Shown: piece by piece, positions 14,207 to 21,402 of the stretch | Layout: the number at the start of each line of letters is the position of its first letter | Position numbering within the stretch: the stretch's first letter is position 1 | Assembly: GCA_964607865.1 (NCBI GenBank) | Contig: CAZSLZ010000042.1 | Location: 1 to 21,402, forward strand | Reading direction: 5' to 3' | Source: CAZSLZ01 sp964607865 | GTDB lineage: Bacteria; Vulcanimicrobiota; JAJTBE01; CAZSLZ01 | DNA: 21,402 nucleotides | Program-made: the position numbers and the translations under genes | The notes under the pieces: model-generated | Told to the model about the DNA's origin: nothing | Database searches by the model: none | The model's input: only the letters and a program-made list of their open reading frames with translations

Positions 14207-14887
14207 TCATTCATAATTCAGCAGCAGTACCTTGGTTTTCAAGGGTAATTTTGCCAGGTCAATGTCTATGGACATACTGTAAGTGTTTTCCACGTCGGCG
14301 ACTTTGCCGAGAAAAGTTTCCAGTTGTTCGTCAGCCAGGTTGTGGAATTCAATCTTCTCGGTTTTGAAGTGCATTGGAAAAACAATTTTCGGCGATAACT
14401 GGTTGATGATAAGGGCTGCTTCGGTAGGCCCCACTGTTGTCATTCCACCCACTGGCAGGAAAAGCACATCGGCATCTCCGCCAATGGCCTGAATCTGCTT
14501 ATCAGTAAGGACGTGGCCAACATCTCCAAGGAAACAATACCGGACACCCTCCACGTGCCATACCCAGATTGTGTTTGGGCCCCGGCGGCGTCCCATTTTA
14601 TTATCATGGTAAGTAGGAATTCCGGTAAAAATAATTTTTTCATCGGTTCGCTGAACATTTACTTCATTTTCAACCTGAAAATCCGTGGTTCTTTTTACAA
14701 CAAACGGGCTTCCATTAACTCTCCAGACTGCGTTATGATCCTGGTGCTCGTGGGAAATAACCACAATATCGGCGAGTACATCAGGAAAAGCATAGGGAAT
14801 TGAAATCCCGAAAGGATCGGTAATAATTTTACTTCCCTTGGAAGAAGTAATCAGAAAACATGAATGACCTATGTATCTAACATCCAT
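14207..14887 (-). CDS. Metallo-beta-lactamase-fold hydrolase (UPF0173/UlaG-like)
   Basis: 226 residues with GGAGG 9 bases upstream. The metal site is visible: HSCF near the N terminus, HEHQDH (His46, His48, Asp50, His51), TYHD near residue 93, FLGDVGH near 119 and the final HFKT near 173. This arrangement matches the small cytoplasmic metal-dependent hydrolases of the UPF0173/YtkL and UlaG group. Their substrates are mostly unknown; phosphodiester or lactone hydrolysis has been proposed for relatives. It is complete and close to the usual family length of 210-240. It follows the small conserved gene by 67 bases on the same strand. Confidence 0.92.
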   Translation of the reverse strand: MDVRYIGHSCFLITSSKGSKIITDPFGISIPYAFPDVLADIVVISHEHQDHNAVWRVNGSPFVVKRTTDFQVENEVNVQRTDEKIIFTGIPTYHDNKMGRRRGPNTIWVWHVEGVRYCFLGDVGHVLTDKQIQAIGGDADVLFLPVGGMTTVGPTEAALIINQLSPKIVFPMHFKTEKIEFHNLADEQLETFLGKVADVENTYSMSIDIDLAKLPLKTKVLLLNYE

Positions 14888-14954
14888 TAATAAAACCCTC
14901 CTAAATATTTGAGAACAGAGGTCAATAAAACCTGAATCAGGTAGTCCCCCATTT

Positions 14955-15203
14955 TTACATTGGCAGCGATGGAGCTACCATTACTACTAAACTCTTATTA
15001 ATCGCAATAAATTCCAGGGTATCCAGGGGAGTTTCCCCTGAAATATCGAAAACCGTGGCGTTGGTAATAGGAACAAAATCTCTTTCCTTGTTTATCTCAT
15101 CCAGCAATCTTCCGCCCGGAACTACATGCATTTCGCCTTCTAACCTATAATTGGCAGTCAATAAAATAACCGCAATTTTTTCTTTAACTGCTCTGACCCC
15201 CAT
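14955..15203 (-). CDS. Small conserved protein (DUF6812-like)
   Basis: 82 residues with GGAGG 7 bases before the ATG. The pattern is a beta strand IAVILLTANYRLEGEMHVVPGGRLLDEINKERDFVPITNATVFD followed by EFIAINKSLVVMVAP. I associate this layout (strand, 'RLEGEMHVxPGxRLxDxxN', 'FVPITNATVFD', 'EFIAINKxxIVMV') with a small conserved family annotated DUF6812; the name is from memory. It is cytoplasmic with no catalytic residues evident. It lies 61 bases downstream of the HD-GYP gene and may share its transcript, so an accessory role in signalling is possible. Confidence 0.75.
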   Translation of the reverse strand: MGVRAVKEKIAVILLTANYRLEGEMHVVPGGRLLDEINKERDFVPITNATVFDISGETPLDTLEFIAINKSLVVMVAPSLPM

Positions 15204-15264
15204 AGGTTCACCTCCAAAATTTCCTCATTTTTTTGTCTTTTCTTGAATATCAGTTAACTTCCTT

Positions 15265-17238
15265 TTAATTAACAACTTTTTTATCCAGCACTGCCAGGAA
15301 AGCTTCAACCACTTGTGGGTCAAACTGGGTTCCCGCGCCCTTAACTATTTCATCACGGGCATAATCCTCGCTTTTGGCATTACGGTAAGGCCGGTTTGTG
15401 GTAATTGCATCAAAAGCATCAGCTACAGAAATAATTCTGGCTGCCAGAGGAATCTCTTCACCCTTCAAACCACTGGGATAACCGGTTCCGTCCCATCTTT
15501 CCTGATGGCAACGAACCATCTCAGCTGCATCTTTAAGGAAATTAATTGGTTGAATTATCTGGGCACCGGTTTCAGGGTGCCTCTGGATAATCGCCATCTC
15601 CTCGCTGGTAAGGGCTCCGGGTTTGGTAAGTATGGTGTCAGGCACCTCAATCTTGCCTATGTCGTGAAGAGCCAGAGCATAACGGAACATGTCGTCCTTC
15701 AATAACTCTGGGTCCAATTCCAGCGCAATGGCCATTCCATATTTTGCAACCCGGTCTATATGTCCCTGGGTGTAGGGATCCTTTGCCTCGATTGCCTTGG
15801 ATAAAGCGCTGATAGTATTCATATAAGAATTTTTTATCTCACCCAGCGAGTTTTTCAAATCGGAATAAAGCTCAGCTTTCTCAAGAGCCTGCGCCGCCAG
15901 GCTTGCCAGGTTATATAATAATTTCAAATCGGTTTCGGTAAACTGATACCGGGAAGTTTTGGATACATTCAAAACCCCGATAACATCACTTTTAATTTTT
16001 AAAGGCACACATAATGCAGACTTGATGTCCTTGGTAATTTCGTTGGTATCGATACCCACCACATCAACAAGAAGAAGGGGTTCGCCGGTGCGGGCAACCC
16101 GCCCCGATATGCCCTCGCCAACTTTTACCCTGGTATTTTCAATAATTTCCGGGCTTAATCCCTCGGCAAACCTTATTCTCAATTCCTTATTCTTAATGTC
16201 CAACATCATCAGGGAGGCAACCTGGGCATTAAAACTTTTCATTGCCTTTCTTACAATTAATTTTAAAAGTTCGTCCAGGTTAAGTGTAGATGATAATGCA
16301 TCGCTGATTTCGTATAAAATCGACAATTCATCGACGGCATACTGTAAATTTTCATCCATCTTCGAAATTTTCATGGACAGGCTTATAACTTTTTCTGCTT
16401 CTCTCAGTACTTCTTTTATAAAATCCAGTGAATATGGATCCCTTTCATCAAAATAAGCATCAGGAAGCCCAAAAAGTTCTATGGTCCCTATGGGTTCGCC
16501 TTTTTGAAATATGGGGCCTGCAACCCAGTTGTTAAGTTGATCCGGCCGGTTCCAACTGGCCCAGGTCCAGAAAAGCTCATCCCTGGCGTCGCTGAAATAT
16601 AGAAACTTCTTCTGGGTGAGAACTATGCGGGTTGTAAACTGGAAGAGTTCCTTCAAATCTTTTTTATCAACCTCGCCCAGGTGACGGAAAATCTGAATTG
16701 AATCGTTCTCGTCTTTTAAATACAAAACTGCTGAACGGGCATTGAAAGTGGTGGTCAGAATATTCAGAACTTCATCTATGGTGCCGTCAGCGCCGCACTT
16801 ATCGGGTGAAATGGAATTGATTCTATAAAGAACCTTTATTTTCTCCTCTTCATCGAATTCAGAAAAAAGGCCTGAGCGGTTTTTAAAAAAGTTGATAATC
16901 TGAAGAGCCAGTTCTTCGGGAATATAATTTTCAAGGACAACCCCGTCAAGCTGGCCGGAAAAATTCAGGGGTGAAAACTCCGACTCGATATCGGAAATAA
17001 TGAAATAAACCCCCCTGTTTTTATCGTTATAATAAGGTTTTAATGTTTCTTCATAAAAGCTTTTGCCAATCTTTGTTTCAGTATTTATGACAACAGCAGA
17101 TGGTTGAAATTCATCAATATATTTATTGAACTGATCAAGATCACCGGCGGTTAAAACATGTAATTTGTTTTTTTCCAGTATTTCCTTAATTCTTTCTAAT
17201 TTTTCCTTTTCAGAATCGAAAAGAAGCACATGCCTCAT
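15265..17238 (-). CDS. GAF-GAF-HD-GYP protein with degenerate receiver domain
   Basis: 657 residues from the ATG at 17238, which begins a receiver fold (MRHVLLFDSEKEKLERI). The frame runs 40 codons further upstream, but those read as an unlikely hydrophobic tail. Residues 1-120 resemble a response-regulator receiver, yet the phosphorylated Asp is replaced (AVVINTE, Asn52) and the acidic pocket is DSE. Residues 150-285 and 315-455 are GAF domains, joined by a helix of coiled-coil type. Residues 470-650 are an HD-GYP domain with HDIGK (His525/Asp526), HPETG, HQERWDGTGYP (His578) and ADAFDAITTNRPYR. All metal ligands for cyclic di-GMP hydrolysis appear present. It probably lowers cyclic di-GMP in response to a ligand sensed by the GAF domains. 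Divergent from the C11 gene; no clear promoter seen. Confidence 0.92.
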   Translation of the reverse strand: MRHVLLFDSEKEKLERIKEILEKNKLHVLTAGDLDQFNKYIDEFQPSAVVINTETKIGKSFYEETLKPYYNDKNRGVYFIISDIESEFSPLNFSGQLDGVVLENYIPEELALQIINFFKNRSGLFSEFDEEEKIKVLYRINSISPDKCGADGTIDEVLNILTTTFNARSAVLYLKDENDSIQIFRHLGEVDKKDLKELFQFTTRIVLTQKKFLYFSDARDELFWTWASWNRPDQLNNWVAGPIFQKGEPIGTIELFGLPDAYFDERDPYSLDFIKEVLREAEKVISLSMKISKMDENLQYAVDELSILYEISDALSSTLNLDELLKLIVRKAMKSFNAQVASLMMLDIKNKELRIRFAEGLSPEIIENTRVKVGEGISGRVARTGEPLLLVDVVGIDTNEITKDIKSALCVPLKIKSDVIGVLNVSKTSRYQFTETDLKLLYNLASLAAQALEKAELYSDLKNSLGEIKNSYMNTISALSKAIEAKDPYTQGHIDRVAKYGMAIALELDPELLKDDMFRYALALHDIGKIEVPDTILTKPGALTSEEMAIIQRHPETGAQIIQPINFLKDAAEMVRCHQERWDGTGYPSGLKGEEIPLAARIISVADAFDAITTNRPYRNAKSEDYARDEIVKGAGTQFDPQVVEAFLAVLDKKVVN

Positions 17239-17384
17239 TAGTAAAAATCCTCTCAATAAAAGATGGGATAAAAAAATTAAACCCAGTATTTTTTTGACAG
17301 ATACGGGATAAAGTCCTTTATTATTTAACTTATTCTTTGGGCCTTGCCTTATAAACACTGCAGGAATTGAACAATTTATTCAAA

Positions 17385-17401
17385 GTTAACATTTTGTTAA
17401 T
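17385..17401 (+). promoter_or_regulatory. 17-bp element shared with the gene at 5405-6361
   Basis: GTTAACATTTTGTTAAT. It carries dyad arms TTAAC/GTTAA and ends 22 bases before the -10 box of the C11 gene. The other copy (one mismatch) is at 6427-6443, in the same orientation to its gene. Confidence 0.45.
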
Positions 17402-17420
17402 ATTATTTATTATTCATATA

Positions 17421-17429
17421 TGATATAAT
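17421..17429 (+). promoter_or_regulatory. Extended -10 promoter of the C11 peptidase gene
   Basis: TGATATAAT contains a perfect TATAAT (17424-17429) with the TG of an extended -10 box. No good -35 exists at 17 bases, but the 17-bp shared element lies there, suggesting an activator. The GTG start is 29 bases downstream. Confidence 0.6.
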
Positions 17430-17458
17430 TGTGTGTAATTATCTTTCGGGGGTAATTT

Positions 17459-19423
17459 GTGGAAAATATCAACAAAGTAACAAATTTAGCACCAGCAGGC
17501 AGCCAAAAACCCTTAAGAATAAAAACCAAATCTGTACAAAAAGCAGAAAAACCGGAAATTCAGGACAGAATTGAACTGGACGCGGGTTCTTCTGTTAAGG
17601 GTAGCCAGGAAAAAGAAATCACATTTTTATTTTACATGAATGGCCAGTACAGCGATCTTGAGCAGCCTCTGGCGGCTGCCATGCTGGGACTGGAAAATGT
17701 GGGCTCCGACGAAAATGTTAACGTAGTTGCCCAGCTTGGCCGGGCTGCCCAGAAAAACGCCCGTCCCGCCGGCGGTTTTGATCGTATTGACAATGACTGG
17801 TCGGGTGTCCGCCGGTTCCATGTTGTAAAATCCCCCAATCCCAGCCAGGGGGACAAATCTCTTCAAACCTGGCTGGAAATTAAAGATAAACTACCCGGCA
17901 ACCCCCTGGTTTACTATACAATTGGCGATGTTCATTCCAAAAAGGGCGACCAGGCACAGGCAGACAAATATTATGAAAAAGCCAGGGACCTGGGTTATGA
18001 GAAATTTCTTGACGAGCCTTTCAACCCTGACGTTTCACGTTGGAGTTGCGAATTTGACAGGGCTATTCAACCCCTGCGGGATAACGAAGCTGAGAATAAT
18101 ATTTTTGCTTCCCCGGTGGTTGAATACAAGGGCGATGCCAACATGATGCACCCCGACAACCTCAGGGATTTTGTTTCCTGGGGAATGAAAAACTATCCTG
18201 CCAGGCATTATTGCCTGGTTATGATGGGCCATGGCAATGCCTGGGCGGGTTCCATGAAAATGAACCCATCTGAAATGGCAATGGCAATACAGGCGGGAAC
18301 TTTCCAGGCCAACCAGGAAACCGGAAAAAACGGGCACATGGATATGATGGTATTCAATTCCTGCTATATGGGCAACCTGGAAGCCCTGGACCAGATGAAA
18401 CATGCTTCCGACATAACCGTAGCTTCCCAGATGGCTGCCCGCACCAGTATTTTTTATCACTGGCCCCGGATAATCAGCAAGGTTCAAAAAGCGGTGCGGC
18501 AAGGTGAAGAATTTGAACCAAGAGAGTTTGCCAGGGACCTGGTAAACTATTACAAGGAAATCGGAGTCAAGGATGCCAAAGAAGATCCCATGATCCGCAG
18601 GTCCAGGGAATCTTATCTGACCCTGGCTGCCATTGATAACAAAAAACTGGATCCGGTGAAAAAAGCCTGGGGAAAACTGGTAAGCGACTGGAAAAATATG
18701 CAGGTCGAAGACCACAAGGTTTATGAGAGCATAAAAAAGAGCCAGAATTTTGCTTCCTATGCCTATTCCCACGATACCAAGTTTGATTTTGCCACCCTGC
18801 GGGATCTGGGTTCAATCGCTATCAATATTTTAAATAACCCTGAAATACCAAAAGCTTTGAAGGACGATTGCCAGGAAATTCGAAAATCCCTGCGGGATGC
18901 AATAATTGCGGAACAGCATACAGGCTTTGGCATGGAAAACTCCACGGGAATATCAGTGTGGGCGCCGGCAAGCGCCGGAGACATTAGCATGATGAAGAAA
19001 AAATACCGCAACAGCGTACCTTCTTTTGTACAGGAAACCGGCTGGGCAGATAAAATGGAAGATTCCATGCAGAGCGTATCCAGGGAATCTCTGAATGCAT
19101 TTTTGAGAACTGTGGAAGAGTTGGCCCATACCAATAAAATGATGGAAATGCCGGGGCTGGCCCAGGACGATTATAAGGGCCTGCAGAGAAAATCAGAGTT
19201 CCTGGAGCAGGATGCAAGACAGCTTCAAAAAGAGATTGATCTTTCCAGGTTGGAGAATTATAAACAGTCGCCACTGCCGGGTTTACCCGCCAACATGCCA
19301 AAATTTAAGCCCGATGTGGATGCGGAAAAAATCCCCCTTCCCGATTTTGACGAAGGCAACCTGCTGTCCCATAAATTAAATACCCCTGCCGGCTCCAAAC
19401 ATTCAATTCGGGGTAACGATTAG
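17459..19423 (+). CDS. Clostripain-family (C11) cysteine peptidase
   Basis: 654 residues from a GTG start with GGGGG 6 bases upstream. Residues 1-52 are polar and disordered-looking. The caspase-like core starts with a strand EITFLFYMNGQYSDLE; the catalytic His is in MMGHGNAW (His258) and the catalytic Cys in FNSCYMGNLEAL (Cys302). Between them and the first strand lies an extra helical piece (about 148-183) resembling one TPR motif (VYYTIGDVHSKKGDQAQADK). After the core, about 200 residues continue to a helical segment (555-615) and a Pro-rich tail (ENYKQSPLPGLPANMPKFKP). No signal peptide is present, unlike secreted clostripain. The enzyme should cut after basic residues by family analogy; the target is unknown. 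The gene faces the HD-GYP gene across a shared 220-bp gap. Confidence 0.9.
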   Translation: MENINKVTNLAPAGSQKPLRIKTKSVQKAEKPEIQDRIELDAGSSVKGSQEKEITFLFYMNGQYSDLEQPLAAAMLGLENVGSDENVNVVAQLGRAAQKNARPAGGFDRIDNDWSGVRRFHVVKSPNPSQGDKSLQTWLEIKDKLPGNPLVYYTIGDVHSKKGDQAQADKYYEKARDLGYEKFLDEPFNPDVSRWSCEFDRAIQPLRDNEAENNIFASPVVEYKGDANMMHPDNLRDFVSWGMKNYPARHYCLVMMGHGNAWAGSMKMNPSEMAMAIQAGTFQANQETGKNGHMDMMVFNSCYMGNLEALDQMKHASDITVASQMAARTSIFYHWPRIISKVQKAVRQGEEFEPREFARDLVNYYKEIGVKDAKEDPMIRRSRESYLTLAAIDNKKLDPVKKAWGKLVSDWKNMQVEDHKVYESIKKSQNFASYAYSHDTKFDFATLRDLGSIAINILNNPEIPKALKDDCQEIRKSLRDAIIAEQHTGFGMENSTGISVWAPASAGDISMMKKKYRNSVPSFVQETGWADKMEDSMQSVSRESLNAFLRTVEELAHTNKMMEMPGLAQDDYKGLQRKSEFLEQDARQLQKEIDLSRLENYKQSPLPGLPANMPKFKPDVDAEKIPLPDFDEGNLLSHKLNTPAGSKHSIRGND

Positions 19424-19452
19424 GCAAGGTTGTTAATTCTGATTATCGGTGT

Positions 19453-19939
19453 TTACCAGTTATAATAGTTGGTATCCCCACCCACGTTAACATAGCCGTC
19501 CATTGTCATGCTTTCATATGAATTCCAATAATTGAGATAACATGGGTAACAACTAGTGCCGGTAACAGTTTCATGGAAAGAACCATCGCAATATGCCGAG
19601 GTACCCTTGTTTTCCCCGCCACTTAAACCTACTACATACCTTGATTCCCCAACTGCAGGGCATACGGGGTTTTGTGCGATATAACCGGGGAAAAACGGCG
19701 CCGGCCCATCAAAGCTTGAAGGGTCTTCCGAACGATAACTCCAATGTTCACCCATAGGTATGGGATGATCAATTACGTACATTTCGCCGGTTGTAACCAG
19801 AGCTTTTAAATTACCCATACACGACGTCAACTGAGCCCTTGCCCTTGCCCTGCTGATATTGGGTATAATTATTGACGCCAGGATGGAAATGATCGCAATG
19901 ACAATCATAAGTTCAATAAGGGTAAATCCTTTTCTTCAT
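19453..19939 (-). pseudogene. Type IV prepilin-like gene with frameshifted leader
   Basis: From the ATG at 19939 the leader reads MKKRIYPY and stops. In the next frame the same bases encode GFTLIELMIVIAIISILAS, the prepilin cleavage site and membrane helix, and continue to the stop at 19453. That frame has a TGA just before AGA-AAA-GGA and no start codon until the Met inside the helix (19908), so the leader peptide is lost. Removing one A from the AAAA run restores MKKGFTLIEL. The rest is a 150-residue pseudopilin with NPVCPAVGESRYVVGL and a C-terminal half with several Cys. The first 20 mature residues are nearly identical to the prepilin at 21193. It could be decayed, phase-variable or a sequence error. 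Confidence 0.75.
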
Positions 19940-20007
19940 TATCTCAGCTCTGTAAAACCTTGTTTTTTCTATACCTTATGCCTTAAGATAATATGTTTAT
20001 AATATTT

Positions 20008-20013
20008 ATTATA
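20008..20013 (-). promoter_or_regulatory. Possible -10 box for the frameshifted prepilin gene
   Basis: TATAAT on the minus strand, 69 bases before the ATG, with no recognisable -35 at 16-18 bases. Weak. Confidence 0.3.
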
Positions 20014-20123
20014 CCCAGAAAGGCTTTTTTATACTTTTTTTTTGCCGAATATGACTTAAGTTACATAAAAGAGTAATCGATCAGGTTATAATGCTACTAT
20101 ACTAAAGAATTAAACAAAAAATT

Positions 20124-20250
20124 ACTGCAGGGATATGTGAATTTCAAAAAGATAAATAAAAGGCCATTGCAGGAATATGTGAAGCAGGAAAAACAGATAA
20201 AAAAAAATGCCTTATAAATAAGGCATTGCAAGAATATGTGAATTTCGCAG
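20124..20250 (+). repeat. Three imperfect direct repeats
   Basis: Copies of TGCAGGAATATGTGAA with flanks at about 20124-20145, 20166-20188 and 20225-20250; the first and third continue with TTTC and the third ends with GCAGG. Differences are one or two bases per copy. The spacing is irregular (about 42 and 59 bases), and a terminator hairpin lies between copies two and three. The spacing does not fit a CRISPR array. No protein is encoded. Confidence 0.65.
20198..20227 (-). terminator. Terminator of the WxL-like surface-protein gene
   Basis: On the minus strand a perfect 10-bp stem AATGCCTTAT/ATAAGGCATT with a 2-base centre is followed by a run of T residues (A run at 20197-20207 on the plus strand). 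It lies about 35-50 bases past the stop. Confidence 0.85.
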
Positions 20251-20261
20251 GGGGACTTTGA

Positions 20262-20833
20262 TCAAACGAATCCGATCAAGGTCCTTGGAAAACTGTACAA
20301 ACTACTCTGGTTGTATAATCTCCGGTCCCGGTTCCCCGGGGGCACGGAGATTGAATATTTCGGGCGGATATTGTATCTGCCCATTCCTTCATTTTGTGCA
20401 GCGGTAAGTATTTTCTGGTCAGTCCCGGTTAGCTTTACCGCCATGCCCATTCCCCTGGGCCCCGAATCTTCATCAGAATTAATTCTTGAAACCCGATCCG
20501 GAGTTATATCTTCCACTTGAAATTGTACTTTAGATAAATTTAATCTTTTTCCTCCTGTGGAAATAAAATCTTCGGTTCTGGCAGCCACGCTCCATCCCGA
20601 ACCAGTTCCGGTGGAATCCATAACAGTAAGGAAGTTCTCGGTGGTTACTTCGTTGTCGCCGGAGCGTAAATCGAGTTGAGGGAAATTGATATTGGAAGCA
20701 TTTATTGAAAAGCCCCCGCCTTTAATGCGAAGAGATACCATTTCTACCACTCTGTCAGAACAGTAACCGGCACCTGTAATGACTAAACCAAGGACTACAA
20801 CCAACAATAATGTCGTAAATGTCTTTCTCTTAT
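20262..20833 (-). pseudogene. WxL-like surface-protein gene with damaged start and frameshift
   Basis: The open frame reads KRKTFTTLLLVVVLGLVITG, then AGYCSD, a good signal peptide, but no ATG, GTG or TTG precedes the KRK. AGGGAG (20838-20843) is followed by GATAAG; one G inserted at 20831/20832 would give ATG-AAG-AGA-AAG at a sensible spacing. The mature part (SLRIKGGGFSINASNINFPQ; DSTGTGSGWSVAARTEDF) resembles WxL-type surface domains. After SVPP the annotated frame gives an odd tail RRLYNQSSLYSFPRTLIGFV; removing one base from the C/G run at 20334-20342 instead gives TGDYTTRVVCTVFQGP and a stop at 20276. That tail matches the remnant at 11959-12078. Promoter and terminator are both intact. 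Decay, phase variation or sequence error remain possible. Confidence 0.65.
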
Positions 20834-20844
20834 CTATCTCCCTG

Positions 20845-21023
20845 CTTATTACCAGTTTACAGGAAAATCAATGAAAAAGATATTGGCTCAATTCATTAAA
20901 CTTAATAGGCATTTCGAACTATTCTGTCCAGTTCATCGGTCTTAAACAAAATAATACCCCCGCCTTATTCTGTCACCGGGGGTTCTCTGCCAGGCCAGGA
21001 TAGCTACCCTGGTTACAACCTTC
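20845..21023 (-). promoter_or_regulatory. Structured 5' leader upstream of the surface-protein gene
   Basis: About 180 bases lie between the predicted transcription start and the gene. Read on the minus strand they hold a near-palindromic hairpin at 20995-21012 (CCAGGGTAGCTATCCTGG) and a second with 7-bp arms ACCCCCG/CGGGGGT (20956-20962 and 20977-20983) around a 14-base loop, joined by CCTGGCAGAGA. This is longer and more structured than other leaders in the window. I found none of the conserved cores of the GEMM (cyclic di-GMP-I), cobalamin, TPP or SAM riboswitches. Confidence 0.4.
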
Positions 21024-21029
21024 ATGCCA

Positions 21030-21058
21030 TTTATAAAAAACTGGCAAATAAATTGCAA
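21030..21058 (-). promoter_or_regulatory. Promoter of the WxL-like surface-protein gene
   Basis: On the minus strand TTGCAA (21053-21058), 17 bases, TATAAA (21030-21035). It would give a transcript with the structured leader described above. Confidence 0.65.
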
Positions 21059-21131
21059 TTAAATTGTATCCCATCAAACGCAGTGGTTTTGTGATTCTTG
21101 CTTACTTAATAATAATTGTTTTAAATATCAC

Positions 21132-21160
21132 TTGTTTTTATTATTTTTTTTTGCTATAAT
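21132..21160 (+). promoter_or_regulatory. Promoter of the prepilin gene at 21193
   Basis: TTGTTT (21132-21137), 17 bases, TATAAT (21155-21160) preceded by TGC, an extended -10. AGGAGG (21179-21184) and the TTG start follow closely, so the leader is short. Confidence 0.8.
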
Positions 21161-21192
21161 CATATCAGAATACTATTCAGGAGGAAATAAAA

Positions 21193-21402
21193 TTGAAAAG
21201 AAAAGGATTTACCCTTATTGAACTTATGATTGTCATTGCAATCATTTCCATCCTGGCGTCAATAATTATACCCAATATTTCCAAAGCCAGGCAAAATGCC
21301 AATTATACTGCATGCATTGAAAACATAAAAAACATATCCACAGCCTGCAGTATGTATCTGATTGATTACCCCAACCTTGGCCACGAAGGAGATAACTGGG
21401 TT
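21193..21402 (+). CDS. Type IV prepilin-like protein, 5' part
   Basis: The gene runs off the window end; 70 residues are visible. A TTG start is placed 8 bases after AGGAGG. The short leader KRKG precedes the cleavage point before FTLIELMIVIAIISILASII, with Phe+1 and Glu+5 as required by prepilin peptidase and pilus assembly. The mature part continues PNISKARQNANYTACIENIKN and STACSMYLIDYPNLGHEGDN, a pattern of pseudopilins or pilins from deep-branching bacteria. It is nearly identical to the frameshifted gene at 19453-19939 over the first 20 mature residues, and the two face away from each other around the surface-protein gene. Type IV pili or a type II-like secretion system are possible uses. 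Confidence 0.9.
   Translation, partial: MKRKGFTLIELMIVIAIISILASIIIPNISKARQNANYTACIENIKNISTACSMYLIDYPNLGHEGDNWV

Noticed and set aside
18035..18772. 245-codon minus-strand open frame
   Set aside because: Antisense shadow of the C11 peptidase gene; no ribosome binding site and a His/Phe-rich implausible composition.
20124..20250. CRISPR array
   Set aside because: Only three imperfect units with unequal spacing and a terminator hairpin in between; no cas genes.
20845..21023. Cyclic di-GMP-I (GEMM) riboswitch
   Set aside because: The conserved GCAAACC and CGCAAAGC segments are missing on both strands.

Overview
The window is about 21 kb of bacterial chromosome of moderate GC content. Short intergenic gaps, sigma-70-like promoters, GGAGG-type ribosome binding sites and several TTG/GTG starts are seen throughout. 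A lipoprotein signal, two type IV prepilins, an HD-GYP regulator and secreted C10 and intracellular-looking C11 peptidases suggest a motile or surface-attaching, poorly sampled lineage. My weak guess is one of the uncultivated candidate phyla such as the Riflebacteria/Wallbacteria type. No gene here fixes the taxonomy.

Layout. 1-2915 (+): the end of an Ala/Pro-rich coiled-coil protein, a terminator, then a two-gene unit of a small secreted protein and a lipoprotein C10 (streptopain-like) peptidase. 2976-3312: a gene-poor gap with a REP-like palindrome. 3313-6417 (-): thrS and an unknown helical, Gly/Ala-rich protein with its own promoter. 6476-6591 (+): a tRNA-Arg(UCG) with a near-consensus promoter. 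6610-9267 (-): a four-gene cluster of ArsP-type permease, CPKC thioredoxin, ArsF-family and ArsG/CcdA-family proteins, best read as organoarsenical or thiol-redox resistance. 9492-10807 (-): dinB with a dyad inside its promoter spacer. 10931-11284 (+): a double zinc-ribbon protein. 11335-11565 (-): a small unknown protein. 11572-12078: a 30-bp perfect palindrome and two gene remnants. 12079-17238 (-): five genes, HD-GYP regulator, small conserved protein, metallo-beta-lactamase-fold hydrolase, secreted beta-rich protein and NlpC/P60 peptidase. 17459-19423 (+): clostripain-like C11 peptidase. 19453-21402: two prepilin genes facing away from each other around a WxL-like surface-protein gene.

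The most notable points are not single genes. The C10 lipoprotein carries the second half of a fibronectin-III-like domain at its N terminus and the first half at its C terminus. The prepilin gene at 19453-19939 and the surface-protein gene at 20262-20833 both read as frameshifted, and the surface protein's restored C terminus matches a gene remnant at 11965-12078, which points to a decaying or phase-variable surface-protein family. A 17-bp element is shared, in the same orientation, by the promoters of the unknown helical protein and the C11 peptidase; both proteins also have long polar N-terminal tails.
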